From: Armatimonadota bacterium
GTDB lineage: Bacteria > Armatimonadota > SYMT01
Assembly: GCA_020696885.1 (NCBI GenBank)
Contig: JAJFMS010000351.1
Coordinates: 1-5,097 of the forward strand
Direction of reading: 5' to 3'
DNA length: 5,097 nucleotides
The position numbers were made by a program, and so were the translations under genes. Of this stretch, positions 1-4,548 are shown in pieces. How positions within the stretch are numbered: the stretch's first letter is position 1; every line of letters begins with the position of its first letter. The notes beneath the pieces are model-generated. The model had not been told where the DNA came from and did no database searches. It saw only the letters and a program-made list of their open reading frames with translations.

Positions 1-740
1 CGCACGATGGTGGCCACTTCGGAGAGCGGGCCAACCTCCGAGACGATCTCCGCGCTGCGCGCCGGATGCTGCTTCAGCACCTCCCACTCCGCGGACGTGA
101 GCGGGCCGGGCTTGGTCAGGATCTCCTGGGGCACGCCGATCTTCCCCACGTCATGGAGCAGCGCCGCGAACTCCAGGATGCGGAGGCGCTCCGGCGAGAG
201 TCCCATCGCCGCGCCCAAGCGGCCGGCGATCCGGCTCACGCGTTCTGAATGGCGGGCGGTGTGGGGATCCTTTGCGTCCACGGCAGCCACCAGCGCGCGG
301 ATCGTGCCGCTGAGGATTGAGTAGGTCAGCTCCGCGGCGCGCTCCTGCTCCCGCGTGATCCGCACCCAGTTTTGCTCGATCACCCGCGCCACGCTCTTCA
401 ACTCGAACGGCTTGGTAAGGAAGTCGGCCGCCCCGCTCGCGATGGCCTCCCGGGCCAGCGGCATGTCGTCATGCCCGGTGAGCATCACGAACGGAAGGTC
501 GGGCTGGGTGCGGATGACGTGACCGAGCAGATCCATCCCGGTGCCGTCGGGCATCTGGTAGTCACACAGCACGAGCGAGTAGGGGCGCAGTCGGAGGAGC
601 GCGCGGGCCTCCGTGGTGTTCGGCGCCTGCTCTACCTGGTAGCCGAGATGAGTCAGCCCGACCGCCAGCATCTGTCGCAGGGCGTCGTCATCGTCTACCA
701 CCAGGATGGGCGCCGATCGAGGGCTAGGGTCGTGGGTCAT
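1..740 (-). CDS. Response regulator with HD-GYP domain, probable c-di-GMP phosphodiesterase (3' part missing)
   Basis: A two-component response regulator whose output domain belongs to the HD-GYP family, which hydrolyses cyclic-di-GMP in the cytoplasm. It begins at ATG 738-740, and 246 codons are visible before the window edge. Residues about 10-120 form a receiver (REC) domain: acidic pocket D16-D19, phosphoacceptor D60 in LCDYQMPDG, T88 in MLTGHDD, and K110 in FLTKPF. A helical linker (about 118-145) leads to the HD-GYP domain: DAKDPHTARHSERV (155-168) and the metal-binding HD pair H196-D197 in LLHDVGKIGVP, then H225. The HHExxDGxGYP motif that would prove the subfamily should lie just beyond the edge. 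The family assignment therefore rests on the DPHTxxHS and HDVGKIGVP signatures. An in-frame stop lies upstream and no better start is visible. The nearest Shine-Dalgarno, GAGG at 754-757, is a rather long 13 nt from the ATG. No DNA-binding domain is seen. Confidence 0.95.
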   Translation of the reverse strand, partial: MTHDPSPRSAPILVVDDDDALRQMLAVGLTHLGYQVEQAPNTTEARALLRLRPYSLVLCDYQMPDGTGMDLLGHVIRTQPDLPFVMLTGHDDMPLAREAIASGAADFLTKPFELKSVARVIEQNWVRITREQERAAELTYSILSGTIRALVAAVDAKDPHTARHSERVSRIAGRLGAAMGLSPERLRILEFAALLHDVGKIGVPQEILTKPGPLTSAEWEVLKQHPARSAEIVSEVGPLSEVATIV

Positions 741-756
741 CAGCTGAAAGGTTCCT

Positions 757-768
757 CGCGGCGCCGCG
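757..768. repeat. 12-bp perfect palindrome upstream of the HD-GYP regulator
   Basis: CGCGGCGCCGCG is a perfect 12-bp palindrome 17 bp upstream of the regulator's ATG. It touches the GAGG that is the only Shine-Dalgarno candidate. In RNA it could pair between molecules, or form a tiny hairpin next to the ribosome site; in DNA it could be an operator. In GC-rich sequence such palindromes can arise by chance. Slightly further upstream lie two overlapping short palindromes, GCTTAAGC (781-788) and GCATGC (787-792). Confidence 0.35.
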
Positions 769-802
769 GCTTCCCCGGTTGCTTAAGCATGCAGGAACCG
801 TG

Positions 803-818
803 CCAGCCAGGCGGCTGG
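803..818 (-). terminator. Hairpin immediately after clpS, possible terminator or attenuator
   Basis: Read on the minus strand, the clpS stop TAA is followed at once by CCAGCC, a GCCT loop and GGCTGG, a perfect 6-bp GC-rich stem. No run of T follows (next bases CACGGTTCC), so it is not a classical intrinsic terminator. It could partly terminate, stabilise the 3' end of the clpS message, or lower expression of the regulator gene downstream. Confidence 0.35.
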
Positions 819-1109
819 TTACAGTTGCTCGACTTTCACCTGGATCCCGATGGAGGCAATAACAGCAGCAGCACGCTCGCACTCGGCCCGATCGCCGTGG
901 TGGACCACGGAGCGTCCGAGATGGTGCACCTCCCAGGTTTCCATCTCCGCCTCTTCGAGGCTGCAGGCGGTGGCTTTCTGAAGAATGCCGATCACCTGCT
1001 CGAACGTATTGATCGGGTTGTCGAATACGATGACGATCCAATCGTTCGCCTGGTCGCTCGGAATATCGCCCAGCTCCGGCCGGGGTATGGTTGCGGTCTG
1101 CTCGGACAT
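819..1109 (-). CDS. clpS: ATP-dependent Clp protease adaptor ClpS
   Basis: ClpS binds the N-terminal domain of the ClpA or ClpC unfoldase and delivers N-degron substrates (proteins with bulky hydrophobic N-termini) for degradation by ClpP in the cytoplasm. The 96-residue product matches the usual family length. It has a disordered N-tail (1-20), then WIVIVFDNPINTFEQVIGIL (24-43), LEEAEMETWEVHHLGRSVVH (51-70) and a C-terminal helix-strand ending GIQVKVEQL. H62 aligns with E. coli His66 of the N-degron pocket. The position of E. coli Asp35 is Asn31 here. I chose ATG 1107-1109 because GGAG (1119-1122) precedes it by 9 nt and the size fits. The frame stays open upstream to ATG pairs at 1152-1157 and a TTG at 1190 that overlaps the preceding gene's stop, but that extension (YACATAARATEPKS) looks unconserved. 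It lies 77 nt after the 1187-1477 gene and is probably co-transcribed with it. Confidence 0.93.
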   Translation of the reverse strand: MSEQTATIPRPELGDIPSDQANDWIVIVFDNPINTFEQVIGILQKATACSLEEAEMETWEVHHLGRSVVHHGDRAECERAAAVIASIGIQVKVEQL

Positions 1110-1161
1110 CGACTTCGGCTCCGTCGCCCTCGCGGCGGTCGCGCACGCGTACATCATCCCA

Positions 1162-1190
1162 CGTTTAAAGTGTACTCCCGCCTTATTCAA
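1162..1190 (-). promoter_or_regulatory. Possible internal promoter for clpS
   Basis: On the minus strand TTGAAT (1190-1185) resembles a -35 hexamer. A TTTAAA lies 15 bp later, and TAAACG overlapping it lies 17 bp later. The TTGAAT overlaps the stop codon of the upstream gene. Matches to consensus are only partial, but this is the only AT-rich patch in the gap. If active, transcription would start about 45-50 nt before the chosen clpS ATG and exclude the longer TTG start. Confidence 0.25.
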
Positions 1191-1477
1191 TCTTCCAGCT
1201 CCATCATGGGCGCCAGCCGGGCCCGGTCCCCCGGCGTGAGCGCTGCAAACTGCAGGCGAAACTGGCGGTCTTCCCCAGCCACGCAGGTCACCTCGCCGGC
1301 CATGACCCCGCCCGGGAGGTGCAGGGTGAACGGATACCGCTCGTTCCGCGGAACCTCCCGCTCCATCAGTGCTTCCATCTCGGTATCCGTGTACCGGAGT
1401 ACCCGGCCCGCCACCGCACCCAGCGGGAGGTAGACGGTTACGCGCTGGTCATTCGAGTCCTGGTTTCTCCGTCGCAT
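1187..1477 (-). CDS. Small protein, possibly a degenerate PilZ-like domain
   Basis: A 96-residue cytoplasmic protein with no signal peptide or membrane segment. It starts at ATG 1475-1477 with an excellent Shine-Dalgarno (GGGAG 5 nt upstream); the open frame continues upstream to 1738, but that part runs antisense to the lipoprotein gene. Predicted layout: basic N-terminus (MRRRNQ), strands 12-28 (RVTVYLPLGAVAGRVLRY), an acidic helix 31-41, strands 48-77, and a final helix 81-92. The segment FRLQFAALTPGDRARLAPMM (73-92) resembles the end of PilZ domains, where a strand of the form xGxxFxxL is followed by a helix with R and L. The c-di-GMP-binding RxxxR and D/NxSxxG motifs are not evident, so any PilZ relation would be to the non-binding type. 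It is probably first in an operon with clpS and lies near an HD-GYP gene, which fits a c-di-GMP theme but does not prove it. That it is a real gene is likely; the family call is weak. Confidence 0.7.
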   Translation of the reverse strand: MRRRNQDSNDQRVTVYLPLGAVAGRVLRYTDTEMEALMEREVPRNERYPFTLHLPGGVMAGEVTCVAGEDRQFRLQFAALTPGDRARLAPMMELED

Positions 1478-1482
1478 CCTTA

Positions 1483-1487
1483 CTCCC
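1483..1487 (-). promoter_or_regulatory. Shine-Dalgarno GGGAG that fixes the start of the 96-aa gene
   Basis: Minus-strand GGGAG followed by TAAGG and then ATG gives a 5-nt spacer. It decides for the 1477 start over upstream in-frame starts that would extend into the oppositely directed lipoprotein gene. Confidence 0.7.
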
Positions 1488-1522
1488 GCCTGGCCAGGAA
1501 GGCTGGCCGACTGCTCACTTGG

Positions 1523-1543
1523 TTCACCGCACCAGGGGGTGAA
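1523..1543. repeat. Inverted repeat TTCACC-N9-GGTGAA in the divergent intergenic region, candidate operator
   Basis: TTCACC (1523-1528) and GGTGAA (1538-1543) are perfect inverted arms separated by 9 bp, with flanking GG and CC that extend the symmetry across one unpaired base. Arm centres are 15 bp apart. It lies midway between the leftward gene start (1477) and the rightward -10 (1601-1606), where a dimeric regulator could affect both directions. A second dyad, GGCCAG-GAAGG-CTGGCC (1492-1508), lies in the leader of the leftward gene. Confidence 0.35.
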
Positions 1544-1594
1544 GCCTGCCCGCCGATGCCGCGAGCAGAACACCACGGCTGTCTCCAGGCGTGA

Positions 1595-1606
1595 GCCTGA
1601 TAGAAT
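1595..1606 (+). promoter_or_regulatory. Extended -10 promoter for the lipoprotein gene
   Basis: TGATAGAAT (1598-1606) fits the extended -10 form TGnTAnAAT. No good -35 is found 16-18 bp upstream, which suits an extended -10 promoter. Transcription would begin near 1612-1614, leaving a leader of about 30 nt with GGAGG (1633-1637) before GTG 1642. An inverted repeat CAGGC-GTGA-GCCTG (1586-1599) ends inside the TG of the element. GCCTGATAGAAT is almost the same as GCGTGATACAAT at 3855-3866. Confidence 0.55.
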
Positions 1607-1641
1607 CGATCCGTCCCTGGCTCTGGATCGCCGGAGGTCTC

Positions 1642-2679
1642 GTGAATCGCTCGCCGCTCTCCCTGATGCTTCCTGTTCTCCCGCGCTGGGTGCTGTCCGT
1701 GCTCCTGACGGCCGCGCTGTGCGGCTGCCCGGGCCCAAAAGCCCCCGGTGCGGCCCCGGCCGGCGCGGCGAAGAAACCCGCAGCGCCGGTGCTCCATCAG
1801 GGGATGGACGCTTCCAGCCGGGTGCTCGCCGGGGCCGGGGAAGGCGACGTGGCGACCCTGAAGCGATATTTCGCCGGCAGCGCGGACTGGAAGCTGACGC
1901 AGCTCGGCGGCATCCCGGTGGCCATCCGCCGGGAGGTAGCGGACGAGTCCACGCCGGACGCCGGCAAGCTCCGCATGTCTGCGGATGGCTTCTACTTCAA
2001 GCATCAACCGTGGCGGCGCTACCGGACACTGATCCGCTTCGGCAAGGCACCCCTGCCGGTGGACGCCGCCTGGCAGGCGGTTCGGACCGAGGCCCCGGCG
2101 TCCGGCCGCGACCTGGCGCTGCCAGTAGCCCCCGCGGAGCTCCCGGATTACCGCTCCTACCTCGTGGTCTCCGGTGAGGCGCAGGTGGCGCTGGAGATTC
2201 AGGAAGAGTCGATGGATACCACCCGAGAAACCACGCGGCGGCTCCTCCGGGAAGTGAATGAGGAGCTAACGAAAGCCCTCAGCGGCGCGGCGCAGCTCCA
2301 GCAGCGCGGCTATGTGCCGGGGCTGGGTTCCAAAGCCTCCGTGACCACCGGCCCCGCCGTGCTAAAAGCAGAGTCCGCGCACACGCCGAACGCGTTCCAC
2401 GTGCTCGGGTACTTCAACCCGGGCACGGCGGGAACGGTCCACGCGCGCCTCTTCGACGCAGCCGGAACGCCGGTGGCGCCGGATGCCGTGCGGGAGCAGA
2501 CCCAGGAGCAGTGCGGCTGGAGCAAGGAGCCGAAGAACCGGTTCTTCTTCAACAGCCAGGTCCGCCTTCCGGCCGGCTCTGCGCTGCCGGTCAACGTCCA
2601 GCTCTGGTTCCGGCCGGACAACGGTCAACCCGAGCGGAAGGTCCTTGAGGCCCGGGTGCCGGCCGCTGTCCGCCGTTAG
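1642..2679 (+). CDS. Putative lipoprotein of unknown function
   Basis: I do not recognise this 345-residue protein. Residues 1-28 are a lipoprotein signal peptide: R3 and R15, a hydrophobic stretch WVLSVLLTAAL, and lipobox LCGC with C29 as the lipidated cysteine. A Pro/Ala/Gly linker (30-49) follows, as expected for tethering to a membrane. Residues 60-83 read like a single ankyrin-type repeat start (GEGDVATLKRYF), though without a second repeat. Residues about 185-222 are a charged helix (ESMDTTRETTRRLLREVNEE). The C-terminal part (252-345) is strand-rich, like a beta-sandwich, ending with VNVQLWFRPDN, and holds a lone C291. I prefer GTG 1642 over GTG 1591 because GGAGG lies 4 nt before it and the -10 element lies between the two starts. 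ATG 1666 is possible but would leave a short signal peptide and no Shine-Dalgarno. It is probably monocistronic, with a hairpin 8 nt after the stop. Confidence 0.85.
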   Translation: MNRSPLSLMLPVLPRWVLSVLLTAALCGCPGPKAPGAAPAGAAKKPAAPVLHQGMDASSRVLAGAGEGDVATLKRYFAGSADWKLTQLGGIPVAIRREVADESTPDAGKLRMSADGFYFKHQPWRRYRTLIRFGKAPLPVDAAWQAVRTEAPASGRDLALPVAPAELPDYRSYLVVSGEAQVALEIQEESMDTTRETTRRLLREVNEELTKALSGAAQLQQRGYVPGLGSKASVTTGPAVLKAESAHTPNAFHVLGYFNPGTAGTVHARLFDAAGTPVAPDAVREQTQEQCGWSKEPKNRFFFNSQVRLPAGSALPVNVQLWFRPDNGQPERKVLEARVPAAVRR

Positions 2680-2687
2680 CCCGGTGT

Positions 2688-2720
2688 TGTGGGCGTGTGG
2701 GCGGTCCGGACGCGCCCACA
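2688..2720 (+). terminator. Strong GC hairpin with duplicated left arm after the lipoprotein gene
   Basis: TGTGGGCG occurs twice in tandem (2688-2695 and 2696-2703), followed by its perfect complement CGCCCACA (2713-2720). Either copy can form an 8-bp stem with the single right arm, the near one with a 9-nt loop. The loop contains the palindrome GTCCGGAC. It begins 8 nt after the TAG stop, the right place for a terminator, but no T run follows, so it could rely on Rho or simply protect the 3' end. Confidence 0.5.
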
Positions 2721-2726
2721 GGCCAC

Positions 2727-2783
2727 GGTGCCAAACTCCACAAAAGAGGTGCAAACTCCAGCGGTTGTGGCCACTCCTACAAT
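2727..2783 (+). promoter_or_regulatory. Promoter with direct repeats in the -35 region, upstream of the 304-aa exported protein
   Basis: TACAAT (2778-2783) is a good -10. There is no TTGACA-like -35. Instead GGTGCCAAACTCCA (2727-2740) and GGTGCAAACTCCA (2748-2760) repeat, differing by one inserted C. Their shared CAAACTCCA parts start exactly 20 bp apart. The second copy ends 17 bp before the -10, so its last six bases take the -35 place. This is the layout expected for an activator-dependent promoter. The leader would be about 50 nt. Confidence 0.45.
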
Positions 2784-2841
2784 GAAAGCTGCGCCGGAAC
2801 GCTGTGGATCGGCTGCGGCTCTTACTCGCCAGGAGGCACCG

Positions 2842-3756
2842 ATGCGATTCACTCACTCCCGTGCTCGTTCGCTCCGGTTGGCGCTGGGGACACTCGCGCT
2901 GGCGGGGGTGCTGCAGCTACCGGTGTCTGCCTTTGCCCCCACGGTAGAAGCGGCCCCCGCCTCGCAGGCAGAGGCCGAAGCGCTCACCGAGGAGGTGCTG
3001 CTCCTCGAAGCCATGCGGTATCTTGGCCTCTCGGTCGAACAGCTCCGGCAGCTTCAACCGGTGGCCGCCGAGGTGGCGGAAGACCTCCAGCGGGCACGCC
3101 GGACCGAGGCGCCGCTTCTGGCGCAGCTCGAGCGAAACGCCCGGCGCCAGCGGGAAGCGCTCCTGGATGGAACGAAGACTCCGGTCGGATTGGACGTCGA
3201 CGCGGTGCTGGTACGACGGTTGCTCCTGGAGCAGCAGGAGCAGGCAGCCGCCCAGATCATCCGACGCATCGCGCCGCGCATCGCGCAGATCCTCACCCGG
3301 CCGCAACTGCGCCGCGCATTCCTACTCCTGCACGATGCCGTACCGGAGACGGAGGTCGTGCCACGCTCGCTCCTGGAGCCGTCCTCCGGCTTTGTGTTGA
3401 GCGACCGTGACCGGGAAGATTGGAAGCGCACCGCCATCCAGGAGAGTCTGTTTCGGCGTTATCCGCGCCGAGCGGTGAGTCAGAGCTTCGACAGCGGCGC
3501 GTTTGGTAACTTCAACATCATCACCGGACAGATCGAGCCGGCGGAGTTTCCAGACGAGCTACTGGCGGCGATCCGCAGGGACCGCTCCGAGTTGGACGCC
3601 CGCTGGAACCGCCTCGTTGACGGTGGCCTGACGGACGCGAGCGGCAGTGAGCTGGCAATCGCGGTGCAGCCACTGGTGAAGCGGCTCCTCCTGAGCCCGC
3701 GTTTTCGCGGCACCCTCGACGAGAAGATCCGGCGTGCCGACGGCGAGAGGCAATAA
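2842..3756 (+). CDS. Exported helical protein of unknown function
   Basis: I do not recognise this 304-residue protein. It starts at ATG 2842 with a textbook AGGAGG (2831-2836) 5 nt upstream; the frame is open back to 2689, but that part is promoter and leader. Residues 1-32 are a signal peptide: RFTHSRARSLR, a hydrophobic core LALGTLALAGVLQL, and cleavage probably after VSA (30) or AFA (32). No lipobox or later membrane segment is seen, so the mature protein should be periplasmic or extracellular. Residues 44-160 are predicted almost all helical and rich in Leu, Glu, Arg and Gln (for example YLGLSVEQLRQLQPVAAEV at 60-78), loosely like Spy/LTxxQ-type periplasmic proteins, a comparison I hold weakly. 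A less regular part (about 165-225, GAFGNFNIITGQIEPAEFPD) precedes a charged helical C-terminus. The mature chain has no cysteine. Neighbour genes do not show its role. Confidence 0.85.
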   Translation: MRFTHSRARSLRLALGTLALAGVLQLPVSAFAPTVEAAPASQAEAEALTEEVLLLEAMRYLGLSVEQLRQLQPVAAEVAEDLQRARRTEAPLLAQLERNARRQREALLDGTKTPVGLDVDAVLVRRLLLEQQEQAAAQIIRRIAPRIAQILTRPQLRRAFLLLHDAVPETEVVPRSLLEPSSGFVLSDRDREDWKRTAIQESLFRRYPRRAVSQSFDSGAFGNFNIITGQIEPAEFPDELLAAIRRDRSELDARWNRLVDGGLTDASGSELAIAVQPLVKRLLLSPRFRGTLDEKIRRADGERQ

Positions 3757-3773
3757 GCCGCGCTCCCCTTCAC

Positions 3774-3799
3774 CCGCTTTGGGCCGGACATGCAAGCGG
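3774..3799 (+). terminator. Weak hairpin after the exported protein gene
   Basis: CCGCTT (3774-3779) and AAGCGG (3794-3799) can pair around a 14-nt loop, 17 nt after the TAA stop. The loop is large and there is no T run, so termination here is uncertain. No better candidate was found in the 143-bp gap. Confidence 0.25.
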
Positions 3800-3841
3800 A
3801 GCTCGTGCTTCCTTCGGAGCGGCACTGCGGGGCGGCGCGGG

Positions 3842-3866
3842 ATCACGCAGGGCCGCGTGATACAAT
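3842..3866 (+). promoter_or_regulatory. Extended -10 promoter overlapped by a 7-6-7 dyad, for the hydrolase-map pair
   Basis: TGATACAAT (3858-3866) is a near-ideal extended -10 (TGnTAnAAT); the position 17 bp upstream does not look like a -35. The perfect inverted repeat ATCACGC-AGGGCC-GCGTGAT (3842-3861) runs into the element, sharing its TGAT. A repressor bound there would block polymerase. Transcription would start about 3872-3874, giving a leader of roughly 27 nt before ATG 3900. Confidence 0.55.
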
Positions 3867-3899
3867 GGCCTGTCTTCGTACCCCACCTCGCCCCAGCGC

Positions 3900-4544
3900 A
3901 TGATCATCGAGAAGTGGACCGGGCCCCCGGTCGATACCCACACGTACCTCCTGGTAGACGAGCCCACCCGCGCGGCGTGGGTGGTCGACGCGCCTCTGGA
4001 GACGGCTGCCGGCGTATTGCAGCATGTGCGCGAGCGGGAGCTGCGCCTGGAGCGGGTGATCCTGACCCACGGGCACTTCGACCACATCCTGGATGTGGAG
4101 CGGTATCGCGAGGCCGGCATCCCGATCGCCATCTGCCCGCGGGAAGCGCCCATGCTGCAGGCGCCGCAGACAGCACTGTTCGGGCTCCCCTACGCGATGC
4201 CGGTCTTCGACCCGGACGAAGAGCTGGCCGAGGGCGGCACACTCCGCCTGGCGGACCAGGAGTTTGCGATCTGGGAGGTCCCCGGCCATTCCCCGGGCCA
4301 TGTGATCCTCTACGATCGCTCCCAGGATCTGGTGGTGGGGGGAGACCTGCTGTTTCAAGGCGGCTACGGCCGGGTGGACCTACCGGGCGCGGACCCCGCA
4401 AAGATGGCCGCCAGCCTCCGCCGGCTGTTGACGCTGCCGGACCGCACGCTGGTGCTCCCGGGGCACGGGCCGGAAACGACGATCGGGGCAGAGCGAGAAT
4501 GGCTGGCGCGGATGCTGTCGGATCCGCGCGGAGTGCGGTTGTAG
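3900..4544 (+). CDS. Metallo-beta-lactamase-fold hydrolase, glyoxalase II-like
   Basis: A cytoplasmic metal-dependent hydrolase of the MBL superfamily, closest in style to the hydroxyacylglutathione hydrolase (glyoxalase II, YcbL-like) group, which cleaves thioesters such as S-lactoylglutathione. The true substrate cannot be read from the sequence. All metal-ligand motifs are present: THGHFDH (H57, H59, D61, H62), H130 in VPGHSPGH, D149 in VGGDLLFQGGYGRVDLPG, and H189 in LPGHGPET. Its 214 residues match short single-domain members; it lacks the long C-terminal glutathione-binding extension of classical GloB. The N-terminal strand has PVDTHTYLLVD where many relatives have N-x-Y-L. ATG 3900 is the first start after an in-frame TGA at 3858-3860 and follows the predicted promoter. 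The C-rich leader shows no Shine-Dalgarno. Its stop lies 4 nt before map, so the two are almost surely one operon. Confidence 0.92.
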   Translation: MIIEKWTGPPVDTHTYLLVDEPTRAAWVVDAPLETAAGVLQHVRERELRLERVILTHGHFDHILDVERYREAGIPIAICPREAPMLQAPQTALFGLPYAMPVFDPDEELAEGGTLRLADQEFAIWEVPGHSPGHVILYDRSQDLVVGGDLLFQGGYGRVDLPGADPAKMAASLRRLLTLPDRTLVLPGHGPETTIGAEREWLARMLSDPRGVRL

Positions 4545-4548
4545 CATC

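Noticed and set aside
1110..1190. N-terminal extension of ClpS from TTG 1190, overlapping the stop of the upstream gene
   Set aside because: The extension lacks family similarity, would give an over-long ClpS, and ATG 1109 has its own GGAG. The TTGA overlap alone is weak evidence.
372..1433. 353-codon plus-strand open frame
   Set aside because: It crosses three minus-strand genes and their gaps, antisense to clear REC and ClpS motifs, and its translation shows no family features.
1591..1641. Earlier GTG start of the lipoprotein
   Set aside because: It precedes the predicted -10 and lacks a ribosome site; GTG 1642 has GGAGG and gives a normal lipoprotein signal peptide.
1701..1772. Ankyrin-repeat protein
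   Set aside because: Only one loose ankyrin-like segment (residues 60-83, about 1819-1890) of the lipoprotein is seen; one repeat does not make the fold. The nearby Ala/Pro linker is ordinary.
1539..2177. 212-codon plus-strand frame overlapping the lipoprotein start
   Set aside because: It is a shifted frame of the lipoprotein gene, Arg/Gly-rich, and starts upstream of the promoter.
3801..3825. GTGC...GCAC and TTCG-loop stems before the hydrolase promoter
   Set aside because: The stems need bulges or have only 4 bp; this is not convincing as a terminator or riboswitch.
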